64,000 bases of DNA from Chloroflexota bacterium (GTDB lineage: Bacteria > Chloroflexota > Limnocylindria > Limnocylindrales > CSP1-4). Below the pieces are notes generated by a model, which searched no databases, was not told the origin of the DNA, and was given only the letters and a program-made list of their open reading frames with translations. The stretch covers positions 98,435 to 162,434 of the forward strand of contig JAUJOH010000004.1 of the NCBI GenBank assembly GCA_030447745.1. The letters run 5' to 3'. Position 1 is the stretch's first letter. The number at the start of each line of letters is the position of its first letter. This document shows positions 27,558 through 36,234 of the stretch, one piece after another. The translations under genes and the position numbers were made by a program.

Positions 27558-27724
27558 GGTTGGACCGCTGGCGAACCTAACCGACCGACGGGGCGGGCCG
27601 CTCAGCCGCCGCACGGCGCCGCAACCGCTGGTTGGACCGCTGGCGAACCCACCGACCGCCGGGGCGGGACCCTCAGCCGCCGCACGGCGCCGCAACCGCT
27701 GGTCGGACCACTGGCGAACCCAAC
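27558..27724. repeat. Tandem repeat of 71-72 bp upstream of nuoA
   Basis: Two nearly identical units at 27558-27629 (72 bp) and 27630-27700 (71 bp), with a third partial copy at 27701-27724. Each unit starts GGTTGGACCGCTGGCGAACC, with three changes at most in the third copy. The repeat lies directly upstream of the putative nuo promoter and holds no secure gene. It may be a regulatory array or a replication-slippage product. Confidence 0.8.
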
Positions 27725-28124
27725 CTCGGTACGGTCCGGCGCGGCGGGTCGACTTTGAGGTACCCGACCGCCCTGCCTTATGGCTCCCGCCCGATGCCCC
27801 GGGCGCTGGCCACCCGCGACCCTGACGTCGAGCCAGGCACAACACCGCTGGCAGGGAGATCCGATGAACCACCCGCACCTCCGCCTCGCGACCCTCGATG
27901 GTGGCGCCCACGAGCTGCGAGCGCCATGCCCGGCACCGGGGCCGACCTCGTCGCGCGTCGCCAGGGCATCTGTCGCCGGCGCGGCCGGCTGGGCACCGGC
28001 GATCCTCGCCCGCGGCGCCGGCACGACCCTCGCCCTGTCGAGCGACGCGTTCGGGGCAACCACCGCCGCGGACGGCACGATCAAGCGGACCGCGCCACCG
28101 TGATGCGGACCGGCGACCGGCCCG
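27725..28124. other. Region with no secure gene between the nuo promoter and midA
   Basis: About 400 bp. Open frames are present on both strands, but none has recognisable domains. The only candidate with a ribosome-binding site is the 79-codon frame at 27864-28103, listed separately. No tRNA or terminator was recognised. Confidence 0.4.
27864..28103 (+). CDS. Possible small protein, 79 residues, unknown
   Basis: The ATG at 27864 is preceded by AGGGAG at a suitable distance, and the frame stays open for 79 codons. The product (starting [14 protein letters not shown]) has a central Ala/Gly-rich stretch that could be a weak membrane segment, and no known motif. The lack of similarity and low-complexity composition make a chance open frame about as likely as a gene. 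Confidence 0.2.
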   Translation: MNHPHLRLATLDGGAHELRAPCPAPGPTSSRVARASVAGAAGWAPAILARGAGTTLALSSDAFGATTAADGTIKRTAPP

Positions 28125-29351
28125 TCAGCGGCCGCTCGTGGCGGAGGCCGATCGACGGTCGGCGAGGTCCCAGGCGAAGCCGCGGAGCGGCGGATCCGCC
28201 GGCAGGTCGCGCCCGAACGCCATGACGCGGAAGCGCCCCGTGGCAGCCGGGTCGAGCAGCCGCATCACCGCCGACCGGAGGGCGAGGTAGCGCTCCATCG
28301 TCGCCGTCGAGTCGGACTGGACCTCCCGGACCAGCTCGTCGATGCCCAGGCCGGCGAGGAATTCGGCCTGGGTGGTGACCCCGATGCGCGCCAGGCCGGC
28401 GGCGTCCGCCGCCCGCTCGACCGCGGTGACGTCGACGTGGGCCGTGAGGTCCTGCCGGCCAACGTTGACGAAGGGGTCGTCGTGCACCCGGTGGTTCACG
28501 TAGGCCGCGAGCGTGCCCGCCCGGCGTCGCGGCCCGTACAGCTCGGCCGCCGGGTGGCCATAGTCGATCAGCAGCACGAGCCCGCGCGCGAGCCCCGCCG
28601 CGACCTCCGCCATCCACGCGTCGAGCCCGAGCGCGATCTCGGCGACCTGCGCCTCGCGGAGCTCGATGCCCTCCGCGCGCAGCCGCGCCTCGAGCGCCGG
28701 GGTCGTCGGCGGGGCCAGCACCTCGGTGAAGCGATCGTCGACCCAGTCGACGAGGCGCTCGTGCAGCCGGCCGTCGCGCCACTCGACGCGGTGGACCGGC
28801 AGCGCGTCCAGGACCTCGTTGGCGAGGACCGTGCCCGTGATCGTCCCGGCCGTGACGGCCCGATGCCGACCGGCGTGCCCGCCGGCGTCGAGGCGGTCGC
28901 CGAACGCCGCGATGCGCGCGCGCTCGACCTCGACGGGCTCCCACGTGATCGCATCGCGGAGCGGCGAGCCGTCCGCGGCTAGACCGTCGAGCACGCTCAG
29001 CGCGAGCGCGCCCTCGCCGGCCCCGTGCTCCCGCACGACGAACGGGTCCGGCCGGTCCAATCGCTCCCAGACCTCGTGCAGCTGGCGGCTGAGCGCGCGG
29101 CCGAAGACCGGGTGCATCTCGGGCGCCGTCAGGAAGTCCGCGCCGGCCCGCCCGGGCCCTGGCCGACGCCTCCGGTAGTACCCGAGGCCCGGCTCGAGGA
29201 GGGCGCGCTCCATGTAGCGGGCGAAGGTGATCGGGCCGGTCGCCTCGATCTCGCGCCGGATCCGCTCGACGAGCTCCGGCTCGCTGCCGACGTCGAGGCG
29301 GCGCGGCGGCTCGCGGTGGAGCGCGGCTCCCAGCCCGTCGGGCCGTGTCAC
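28125..29351 (-). CDS. MidA-type class I SAM-dependent methyltransferase (NDUFAF7 family)
   Basis: Member of the COG1565 / NDUFAF7 family of protein arginine methyltransferases, 408 residues. Family features: the N-terminal GPITFARYMERALLEPGLGYY, SAM motif EHGAGEGALALSVLDGL, ANEVLDALPVHRVEWRDG and LLIDYGHPAAELYGP. In mitochondria NDUFAF7 methylates an arginine of the NuoD orthologue during complex I assembly. Here the gene lies 0.75 kb upstream of the nuo operon in the same orientation, so a role in NuoD modification is a reasonable inference. It overlaps the next gene upstream by ATGA. Confidence 0.85.
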   Translation of the reverse strand: MTRPDGLGAALHREPPRRLDVGSEPELVERIRREIEATGPITFARYMERALLEPGLGYYRRRRPGPGRAGADFLTAPEMHPVFGRALSRQLHEVWERLDRPDPFVVREHGAGEGALALSVLDGLAADGSPLRDAITWEPVEVERARIAAFGDRLDAGGHAGRHRAVTAGTITGTVLANEVLDALPVHRVEWRDGRLHERLVDWVDDRFTEVLAPPTTPALEARLRAEGIELREAQVAEIALGLDAWMAEVAAGLARGLVLLIDYGHPAAELYGPRRRAGTLAAYVNHRVHDDPFVNVGRQDLTAHVDVTAVERAADAAGLARIGVTTQAEFLAGLGIDELVREVQSDSTATMERYLALRSAVMRLLDPAATGRFRVMAFGRDLPADPPLRGFAWDLADRRSASATSGR

Positions 29352-30406
29352 GGCGCGCCGCGAAGGGCGAGCGGAAGGCCGGGCCCGACGAGCGTGTGCC
29401 CGCCCAGCACGATCGGGATCGGGCTGTCGACCACCGCCCCGGTCAGCGACCGCAGCCAGGGATCATCGACCCGGTGCGGCAGGAGGAGGTCCGAGGCAAA
29501 GCGGTCCTCCGGGCTCGGCCAGCGCGCCTCGTCCGCGCCCAGGCGGTGCGCGAGCAGCACGCGCGTGTCGACGACGGCGGCATCCGCGATCTCGGCGAGG
29601 ATCGCGGCGAGCGCCGCGGGGCCGTCGCGGTCGAGCAGGAGCCCGAGGACGGAGCGCGGCGGCCGAGCGTTCGGCGCCCCGTCCCATCGTGCGGCGGCCG
29701 CCGCGGCCCGCAGGCCGCGTTCCTCGACGAGGGCCCGAACGCGGGCGGGGAGGCGTCGCTCGAGCCAGCCGATGGCCGCGCCGGACGTCCGGCCGGCGAC
29801 GAGCAGCTCCGCCCGAGGGTCGTGGGCGACGACGGCCAGGCCCGCCAGCCGCTCCCGCAGGACCGTCGTCGCCGCGTGGTCCGGCCACGGCGCGCCGATG
29901 AGCACCGCGTCGAGCGGGCCGTCGACGTCGATGCCGAGCCGTCGCCGCCCCCGGAGGTCGCGGACGGTGTAGCCCGCGACCTCGGCCAGCCAGCGGGGCA
30001 GGGCGTTGTCGCTCGGGAGGTCCGGGACTTCCAGGAGACATTCCGCCCGGGCGATCGCCACGGCATCGGCCGAGAAGCGGTTGTTCGCGAGCGCGAGCCG
30101 TTCCGGCGATGCGGCCGTCGCCACGAACGCGCGCAGGTCCGCTGCACAGGCGACGGCGAGGGACCCGGACCCGGCCAGGACCAGCCCGCCCGGGCGCTCG
30201 CGCCGCACGAGGTCGCGGACCCGGGATCCGAACGGTGTATCGTCGGGCGCGGTCGCGACCACCGAGACGTCCTCGGCGCCGGCGGCGCGAAACGTGGCGG
30301 CCAAGCGATCAGCGAGGGATCGCCGGACCACGGCGAGGTCGCGCTCGATCGCGCGCGCATCGGGTCGGGCGTCGAGGTGGAGCAGGCGGACGGCGACGCG
30401 CGGCAC
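29348..30406 (-). CDS. Unknown protein coupled to midA, possible nucleotidyltransferase-like fold
   Basis: A 352-residue soluble protein I do not recognise. The first 250 residues alternate strands and helices; GGLVLAGSGSLAVACAADLR, then LANNRFSADAVAIA, followed by an acidic LGIDVDGPLD, vaguely resemble a GT-A nucleotidyltransferase fold, but no diagnostic motif is present. The stop overlaps the start of the methyltransferase gene (ATGA), so the two are translated together. A GTG start at 30406 sits six bases after a TAGACT box, suggesting a leaderless message. No membrane segment or signal peptide. Confidence 0.6.
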   Translation of the reverse strand: MPRVAVRLLHLDARPDARAIERDLAVVRRSLADRLAATFRAAGAEDVSVVATAPDDTPFGSRVRDLVRRERPGGLVLAGSGSLAVACAADLRAFVATAASPERLALANNRFSADAVAIARAECLLEVPDLPSDNALPRWLAEVAGYTVRDLRGRRRLGIDVDGPLDAVLIGAPWPDHAATTVLRERLAGLAVVAHDPRAELLVAGRTSGAAIGWLERRLPARVRALVEERGLRAAAAAARWDGAPNARPPRSVLGLLLDRDGPAALAAILAEIADAAVVDTRVLLAHRLGADEARWPSPEDRFASDLLLPHRVDDPWLRSLTGAVVDSPIPIVLGGHTLVGPGLPLALRGAP

Positions 30407-30412
30407 CGATCG

Positions 30413-30418
30413 AGTCTA
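30413..30418 (-). promoter_or_regulatory. -10 box TAGACT, leaderless promoter of the midA unit
   Basis: On the minus strand TAGACT (30418 to 30413) is followed by six bases and the GTG at 30406, with no room for a ribosome-binding site. Confidence 0.35.
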
Positions 30419-30449
30419 GCGAGCGAACGGGAGGCTCCCGACGGCACAG

Positions 30450-31048
30450 GTTCCGGCCTACATCGGTCTCGGCGCGAACGTCGGCGATGCCGCGGTGACG
30501 CTCGCCGCTGCCGTGCGGGCGCTCGCGGCCCTGCCCGGCGCTCGACTCGCCGGCGTGTCGCGCCTGTACGTCACCGCGCCCGTCGGCGTGGTGGACCAGC
30601 CGTCGTTCCACAACGCGGCCGTCGCCCTGCTCGTCCCGGGTGGTCGCACGCCGGAAACCGGCGCCACGGCACTGCTCGCCGCCCTGAAGCTGCTGGAGCG
30701 GTCGTTCGGCCGCCAGGCGCGCAAGCCTGGGGTCCCCGTGAGCTCGATCTCGACCTGCTCCTGTTCGGCGCGGCCCGGCTGTCGGTTCCCCGACCGGCCC
30801 TGGGCGAGCCGGCCGACCCCGCGAAGCTCGGGCGCCTGCTCGACGTCCCGCACCCCGAGGCGCACCGCCGGCTGTTCGTCCTCGCGCCGCTCGCCGGACC
30901 TCGCTCCGGGACTCGTGCCGCCGGGCTGGGGCGCGCCAAGTGCGCGACGGTCCGGGACCGGCAGGCGGCCGTCGAGGGCCCGGACAGCGTCCGGCCCGTC
31001 GCGCGGTGGGCGAACGCCGACGGCGGCTGGGTGTCGCTCGGCGGCTGA
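30450..31048 (+). pseudogene. folK: 6-hydroxymethyl-dihydropterin pyrophosphokinase, frameshifted and without a normal start
   Basis: Folate pathway kinase. The frame from 30450 reads AYIGLGANVGDAAVTLAAA, then LYVTAPVGVVDQPSFHNAAV, the HPPK N-terminal signature. Near 30723-30727 one base seems missing; the continuation in the next frame reads WGPRELDLDLLLFG, the catalytic HPPK motif, then VPHPEAHRRLFVLAPLA, ending at TGA 31046-31048. Upstream of the first conserved residues there is no ATG, GTG or TTG before a stop at 30417-30419; GTT at 30450 sits where a start would be expected. Either the gene is dead or the sequence has errors at both places. Confidence 0.75.
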
Positions 31049-31058
31049 CCCAGGACTG

Positions 31059-31769
31059 CTACGCGCGCAGCAGGCGCGTCGGCAGTGCCGTCTCGACGAC
31101 CTCCCCGTCGCGGGCGTCGACCCGGTACACCGTCGCGCCGGGCCGGGAGGCGACCGCCTCGACTGGCTCGCCGCCCAGGAAGTGGAGCGCTGCCCCGTCG
31201 TCGGCCGCCCATCCGCCCGGCAGTCCCTCGAGGAGCAGCTCGCGCAATCGCGGCCGGCGCCGAGGCTCGCCGTCGAGGTGCGGGCAGAAGCTGCCGTCGA
31301 TCAGCCCGAGGCCGCCGTCCAGCGCGTCGAGGTGCGGCCCGAACAGATCGGTGACGCCGTGGCTGAACCAGCAGATGGCGCCTGCCGAGACGCCGGCCAG
31401 GACGATCCCGCGCTGCCACGCCTCGCACAGGAGCTCGTCGACCCCGTGAAGCCGCCAGATCGCCAGCATGTTGGCCGTGTTCCCGCCGCCGACCCAGATC
31501 ACGTCCTGGTCGAGCAGCTTCTCCGGCGGATCCGCGGGGCGGCGGTTGAACAGCGGCAGCCAGGTCGGCCGGGCTCGACCGGCGAACGCGTCGTAGAAGG
31601 TCGCGACCCAGCCGAGCGCGTCGCCGCCGGCGGTCGGCACGAAGCAGACGCGCGGCCGATCGTGCGGCGTCAGCGACAGCACGAAGTCGTCGAGCAGGCG
31701 GTCTTCTCCGGCGTCCACCCCCAGCCCGCCGCCGCCGATCGCGACGATGTGTCGGTCGGGCGTCTTCAT
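31059..31769 (-). CDS. S51-family peptidase (peptidase E / cyanophycinase-like)
   Basis: Serine peptidase of the dipeptidase E type, 236 residues from ATG 31769. The start IVAIGGGG, the strand VIWVGGGNTANMLAIW and the nucleophile elbow AGVSAGAICWF (Ser) match family S51; a HLDGEPRRRPRL string follows. No signal peptide, so it is cytoplasmic, probably acting on small aspartyl or modified peptides. Its last bases lie 10 bp from the folK relic end (convergent). The fructose-bisphosphatase gene lies 26 bp upstream on the same strand. Confidence 0.82.
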   Translation of the reverse strand: MKTPDRHIVAIGGGGLGVDAGEDRLLDDFVLSLTPHDRPRVCFVPTAGGDALGWVATFYDAFAGRARPTWLPLFNRRPADPPEKLLDQDVIWVGGGNTANMLAIWRLHGVDELLCEAWQRGIVLAGVSAGAICWFSHGVTDLFGPHLDALDGGLGLIDGSFCPHLDGEPRRRPRLRELLLEGLPGGWAADDGAALHFLGGEPVEAVASRPGATVYRVDARDGEVVETALPTRLLRA

Positions 31770-31795
31770 CCGGCTGGTCCGGGCGGCACCGCCGC

Positions 31796-32782
31796 TTACA
31801 GCCGGACGGCCGGCGGGCGGTCGCGGTCGAACATGTGCACCGTGTCGATGAAGCGGACCTGCTTCGTCTGGTACGCCATCACGAGCGAGTGCGTGCGCGC
31901 CCCGCCACCGAAGAAGCGGACGCCCTGGAGGAGCTCGCCGTCGGTCACGCCGGTCGCGGCGAAGACGACCGAGTCGCCGGAGCACAGGTCCTGCGTCTGG
32001 TAGACGCGCGTCTCGTCACCGTGGCCCATGCGCGCCCCGCGCTCGCGCTCCTCGGTGCTCCGGTACCGGAAGCGGGCCTGGATCTCGCCACCGAGACAGC
32101 GCATGGCGGCCGCCGTGATGACCCCTTCTGGCGCGCCGCCGATGCCCATCACGGCGTGCACCCCGGTCCCGGACACCGCGCAGCTGATCGCCGCCGAGAG
32201 GTCGCCGTCGGAGATGAGCTTGATCCGCGCGCCCGTTGCCCGCAGCTCGCGGATCAGCCCTTCGTGCCGCGGCCGATCGAGGACGATCACGGCAATGTCG
32301 TTCACCCGCCGGCGAAGCGCTTCGGCAATCCGGTTGACGTTCTCGCGCGGCGGCAGGGTGATGTCCACGCAGCCCGCTGCGACCGGGCCGACGCACAGCT
32401 TCTCGAGATAGGTGTCCGGCGCGTGGACGAGGCCGCCCTTCTCGGACGCTGCGAGCACCGTGATCGCGTCGCCCTGACCGGTCGCCACGAGGTTGGTCCC
32501 CTCGAGCGGGTCGACGGCGATGTCGATCTCTGCCGCCTGGCGCCGGTCGTCGACGTCGGCTCGGCCGACCCGCTCGCCGATGTAGAGCATCGGCGCCTCG
32601 TCACGCTCGCCCTCGCCGATCACGATCGTGCCGCGGATCTCGAGCTCGTCCATCGCGGCACGCATCGCCTCGGTGGCCGCCCGGTCCGCGTCGTCGCGCT
32701 CGCCCCGGCCCATCAGCCGGGCGGAGGCGATCGCGGCCGCCTCGGTCACCCGGGTCATGTCGAGCGCGAGCTGCTGTTCCAA
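31796..32782 (-). CDS. glpX: Fructose-1,6-bisphosphatase class II
   Basis: Gluconeogenic phosphatase, Mn/Mg dependent, cytoplasmic. The metal and substrate motif [30 protein letters not shown] near the start, and [14 protein letters not shown] and [14 protein letters not shown] later are all class II features. The TTG at 32782 gives [20 protein letters not shown], the normal family N-terminus, and has AGGAGG four bases upstream, so I prefer it to the ATG eight codons later. 328 residues, ending in TAA. It lies 86 bp downstream of purH. Confidence 0.93.
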   Translation of the reverse strand: MEQQLALDMTRVTEAAAIASARLMGRGERDDADRAATEAMRAAMDELEIRGTIVIGEGERDEAPMLYIGERVGRADVDDRRQAAEIDIAVDPLEGTNLVATGQGDAITVLAASEKGGLVHAPDTYLEKLCVGPVAAGCVDITLPPRENVNRIAEALRRRVNDIAVIVLDRPRHEGLIRELRATGARIKLISDGDLSAAISCAVSGTGVHAVMGIGGAPEGVITAAAMRCLGGEIQARFRYRSTEERERGARMGHGDETRVYQTQDLCSGDSVVFAATGVTDGELLQGVRFFGGGARTHSLVMAYQTKQVRFIDTVHMFDRDRPPAVRL

Positions 32783-32868
32783 CGATCCTCCTGCCCGGTG
32801 CCCTCCGAGGTCCGAGGCGGAGCCCGCGCAGCGCCTGCGCGGAGCCGCGCGCCATCGGCCCGAGGATT

Positions 32869-34416
32869 TCAGTGCCGGAAGTGGCGCTTTCCCGTGAAGA
32901 CCATGGCCATGTGGTGGCGATCCGCGACCTCGATGGCCATCTCGTCGCGGATCGAGCCGCCGGGCTGGATGATCGCCGTGACGCCGGACTGCGCGGCCAG
33001 CTGGATGCCGTCCGGGAAGGGAAAGTACGCGTCGCTCGCCATGACGGACAGCTTGGCTCGGTCGCCGGCCCGCCGCAGGGCGATCTCCACCGAGACCTGC
33101 CGGCTGGCCTGCGCGGCTCCCACGCCCACGGTCGCCGCTCCGCGCGCCAGGACCACGGCGTTCGAGCGGACGTGGCGGACGGCGCGCCACGCGAACAGCA
33201 GGTCGGTCAGCTCCTCGAGCGTCGGGCGGCGGCGGGTGACGACCTGGAGCTGCCCGCGGTCGAGGCCGAGGGAATCGACGGTCTCGACGAGGAGCCCGCC
33301 GTCGATCCGCTTGAAGTCGAGGCTGGCGATCCCGTAGTCGCGCATCCCCTCCGTCGGATCGGGCGGGACGCCCAGGAGCTCGAGGCCGGGCTTGCCGCGC
33401 AGGATCCCCATCGCCGCGTGCGAGTACCCCGGCGCGACGACGGCCTCGTAGGAGTTGAGCGCGATCTCGCGCGCCGTCGCGCCGTCGAGCTCGCGGTTGA
33501 CGGCAACGATGCCGCCGAAGGACGACACGGGATCCGTCTCGAGCGCCTTCCGGTAGGCCTCGACAAGCTCGTCGTTGGACGCCAGCCCGACGGGGTCCGT
33601 GTGCTTCACGATGGCGACCGTCGGCGCCGTGTAATCCCGCGCGATCCGGTACGCCGCGTCGAGGTCGAGCAGGTTGTTGAACGACGGCCGGTTGCCCTGG
33701 ATCTGCGTCGCGTCGGCGGTCGTGGCTGACCGGTGCGTCGTCTCCCGGTAGAGCGCCGCTCGCTGGTGCGGGTTCTCGCCGTACCGGAGATCGTCGATCT
33801 TCTCGAGCACGACCGCCAGTCGTTTCGGAAAGACGTCGCCCGAGATCTGGTTGAGGTAGGCCGCGATCTCCGCGTGGTAGGCGGCGACCGCGCCGTACGC
33901 GTCCGCGGCCAGCAGCGCCCGGAACTCCGGGGAGACTCGGCCGAGCTCCTTCAGCTCGGCAACCAGCCGCCGGTAATGCTCCGGGCTCGCGACGGCCGCC
34001 ACGCCGGCGGCGTTCCGGGCGGCGGCCCCCAGCAGCGCGACCCCGCCGACGTCGATCATCTCGATCGCCTCGTCGATGCCGATCATCTGACGGCCGACCT
34101 CCGGGGCGAAGGGCTTGACGTTGACGACGACGAGGTCGATCAGCCCGATGCCGTGCTCGCCGAGCTCGTCGAGGTGGCCCTGGATGTCGCGCCGGGCGAG
34201 GATCCCCGCGTAGACCGCCGGGTGGAACGTCTTGACCTGACCGCCCACGAGCGCCGGGGCGTGGGTCAGCTCCGAGACGGGCTCGACGTCGATGCCGTCA
34301 GCGGCGAGGTGATCTCGCGTGCCGTCCGTGGCGTACATCTCGACGCCGAGTGCCTGGAGCTCGCGGGTCAGCTCCGAGACCCCCTGGCGGTTCGCGACTG
34401 ACAGCAGGGCTCGCAC
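32869..34416 (-). CDS. purH: Bifunctional AICAR formyltransferase / IMP cyclohydrolase
   Basis: Last two steps of purine synthesis. Residues 1-200 hold IMP cyclohydrolase ([28 protein letters not shown]); the rest is AICAR formyltransferase. The catalytic string that usually reads K-H-x-N-P-C-G is here K-H-T-D-P-V-G, with Asp for Asn, while Lys and His are kept; [13 protein letters not shown] and [11 protein letters not shown] are standard. The GTG at 34416 has GGAGG nine bases upstream and gives 515 residues, the usual length. A TATACT box about 100 bp upstream is a plausible -10. Confidence 0.94.
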   Translation of the reverse strand: MRALLSVANRQGVSELTRELQALGVEMYATDGTRDHLAADGIDVEPVSELTHAPALVGGQVKTFHPAVYAGILARRDIQGHLDELGEHGIGLIDLVVVNVKPFAPEVGRQMIGIDEAIEMIDVGGVALLGAAARNAAGVAAVASPEHYRRLVAELKELGRVSPEFRALLAADAYGAVAAYHAEIAAYLNQISGDVFPKRLAVVLEKIDDLRYGENPHQRAALYRETTHRSATTADATQIQGNRPSFNNLLDLDAAYRIARDYTAPTVAIVKHTDPVGLASNDELVEAYRKALETDPVSSFGGIVAVNRELDGATAREIALNSYEAVVAPGYSHAAMGILRGKPGLELLGVPPDPTEGMRDYGIASLDFKRIDGGLLVETVDSLGLDRGQLQVVTRRRPTLEELTDLLFAWRAVRHVRSNAVVLARGAATVGVGAAQASRQVSVEIALRRAGDRAKLSVMASDAYFPFPDGIQLAAQSGVTAIIQPGGSIRDEMAIEVADRHHMAMVFTGKRHFRH

Positions 34417-34513
34417 CCAGGCATTCCTCCCGGTTGGGCTGGCGGCGCGGACCCCGGGCAGGCGGAGCGACCGGCGGGCAACCCGGCACATCGGCGCAGG
34501 CGTCCTGCCGCCG

Positions 34514-34519
34514 AGTATA
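34514..34519 (-). promoter_or_regulatory. Possible purH -10 box TATACT
   Basis: TATACT on the minus strand (34519 to 34514) is the best -10 match between purH and the divergent membrane-protein gene, about 98 bp from the purH start. No matching -35 was found. The leader shows no recognisable purine riboswitch. Confidence 0.3.
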
Positions 34520-34640
34520 GCGACTGGCGTGGCATACTCGGACGCGGCCGGGCCGCTGCATGCCGGTGAGCCACCGCGCGGCCAGCCGGACGAGCGGCAG
34601 GCGCGCCGCCGCGGCCGAACCCGTCGCACCGAGGACGCCC

Positions 34641-35072
34641 GTGACGCTTCCGCCCTGGGAGTACCTGTTCGCCGCCTTCAGCAGCCGGAACTTTCCTGAC
34701 CTGTTCCACCCGACGTGGATCGCATCCCTGGTCCTGCTGATCGCGCTGATCGTGCTCTACAACGTCCGGACCCGGCGACTCCACCGTCACCCACCCTACC
34801 TCGACATGTGGGAGTGGCTCTTGTGGAGCGGGCTGGTCACTTTCAGCCTCCTGATCGTCGGCGCGCTGTTCGTGTTCGACTTCTTCCTCGTGCTGACGAC
34901 GGCGATCGTGGGCCTGGCCGTCATGGCCTGGGTCCGCTTCCGGCGCTTCCCGCCGATCCTCGCGGCATACGAGCACCGGCTCGCCCGTCAGCGCTACCTG
35001 TCGCGGACGACGTTCTCCCGGCCGGAGGCGACCATCCGGCCCAAGCCCACGCGCCGCCGGCGCCGGCGTTAG
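34641..35072 (+). CDS. Small two-helix membrane protein, unknown
   Basis: 143 residues from GTG 34641, which has GAGG six bases upstream; an ATG at 34560 is in frame but has no ribosome-binding site. Two hydrophobic helices (SLVLLIALIVLYNVRT and a longer LWSGLVTFSLLIVGALFVFDF) separated by a polar loop with the acidic YLDMWEW, then a very basic tail (RRRRRR). I recall similar proteins in Chloroflexota but know no function. The divergent partner of purH, it is followed 28 bp later by a cupin. Confidence 0.6.
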   Translation: MTLPPWEYLFAAFSSRNFPDLFHPTWIASLVLLIALIVLYNVRTRRLHRHPPYLDMWEWLLWSGLVTFSLLIVGALFVFDFFLVLTTAIVGLAVMAWVRFRRFPPILAAYEHRLARQRYLSRTTFSRPEATIRPKPTRRRRRR

Positions 35073-35100
35073 CGCGCGGCTCGCCCCAGTCACCACGACC

Positions 35101-35577
35101 GTGCCGATCCAGATCGTCCGCTTCGGCGTCGGACACCGGCGGCCGGACGGGCCGCCGGGGACCAGGGGGATCACCGGGCAAGTGATCCACAGCGACGGCC
35201 GCGGGATCATCTCCGAGCTCGCGTTCCGGCGGAACGCGCTGATCGAGCCGCACTCGAACCCGAACACGACCTACTTCATCGTCATCGAGGGTGGAGGCTG
35301 GGTGCTCGTCGGTGACGAGCGGCTCCGCGTCGCCGCCGGCGAGGCGGTCATCTGGCCGCCGGACGTCGTTCACGGCGCGTGGACGGAGCACTCGCATATG
35401 CGGGCGTTCGTCGTCGAGCTGGCAGGAGCGGACGACGGCCTCGTGCACGGGATCCTGACCGGGCGCGCGCGGGAGCTGGCGCCGGGTGAGACGCCGGTCA
35501 GTCCGGGGGAAGGCCGCCTCGTCGATCCGCCGCCACGCGAGGACCGGTCCGACCGATCGAGCGGGGAGCCGCTCTAG
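35101..35577 (+). CDS. Cupin-domain protein
   Basis: 158 residues, single cupin barrel. The first cupin motif carries PHSNPNTTYFIVIEGGGWVL (His and Glu ligands), the second PPDVVHGAW (His). This fits a metal-binding small barrel; no enzyme-specific residues can be named. GTG start at 35101. Its TAG stop shares the tetranucleotide CTAG with the TAG stop of the convergent NUDIX gene. Confidence 0.75.
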   Translation: MPIQIVRFGVGHRRPDGPPGTRGITGQVIHSDGRGIISELAFRRNALIEPHSNPNTTYFIVIEGGGWVLVGDERLRVAAGEAVIWPPDVVHGAWTEHSHMRAFVVELAGADDGLVHGILTGRARELAPGETPVSPGEGRLVDPPPREDRSDRSSGEPL

Positions 35578-36227
35578 CGAGCGTGCGCCGCCGGTGCGCC
35601 GAGCAGCGCGCCGAGCTGGCCGAGGATCCGCGCCGTCGCACCCCACACGCGGAGGTCCGCCACGCGGTACGCGCCATACCGCAGCGGCCAGTCACGGACG
35701 ACGGCGTCGACGATCTCGATCTCCGCCTCGGGCAGGAAGGCGGCCACGGGTGCCAGCACGATCCGGGCGACCTCCGCCTCGGCGGCGGCCAGCACGGGCG
35801 TGCGATCGGCGATCGCGACGATCGGCGTCACCCGGAAGTCGCTGACCGGGATCCAGAACGGCTCGAGGCGCCCGACCACGCGGACGCCGGCGGCCTCCGG
35901 GTCGAGCCCGACCTCCTCCGCGGCCTCGCGCAGCGCCGTGGCCTCGAGATCCGCGTCGCCGGGCTCGACCCGTCCACCGGGGCACGACACCTCGCCGCTG
36001 TGGTTCCCGCCGCGGCTCGCGCGCTCGGTGAGCACCACGCACGCTTCGCCGGCATCGTCCGGGACGATGAGCACGAGGACCGCGGCCTCGCGCGGGGCTC
36101 CGGCGCCGAGCCGGACGGACGGCCGCGAGCGGTCGCCCCGGGCGACAACCGGCGCCAGCGCCGACGGTGGTGCCGGCAGCGTGTCCGGCGGCGAGGCGAG
36201 CCGTTCGGCGACCGCCTCGACCTTCAT
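35574..36227 (-). CDS. NUDIX hydrolase, CoA pyrophosphatase-like
   Basis: Cleaves a nucleoside-diphosphate linkage, probably in CoA. The Nudix box is GGRVEPGDADLEATALREAAEEVGL, and the string LTERASRGGNHSGEVSCPGGR is the UPF0035 signature of CoA pyrophosphatases. 217 residues from ATG 36227, eight bases after the clpB stop, so it may be expressed with the heat-shock genes. Confidence 0.85.
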   Translation of the reverse strand: MKVEAVAERLASPPDTLPAPPSALAPVVARGDRSRPSVRLGAGAPREAAVLVLIVPDDAGEACVVLTERASRGGNHSGEVSCPGGRVEPGDADLEATALREAAEEVGLDPEAAGVRVVGRLEPFWIPVSDFRVTPIVAIADRTPVLAAAEAEVARIVLAPVAAFLPEAEIEIVDAVVRDWPLRYGAYRVADLRVWGATARILGQLGALLGAPAAHAR

Positions 36228-36234
36228 GCCGGGC

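Noticed and set aside
27602-27911. A protein with repeated [15 protein letters not shown] units read through the tandem repeat
   Set aside because: It is simply the translation of the 71-72 bp DNA repeat; unit lengths differ by one base, so the frame is not kept across copies.
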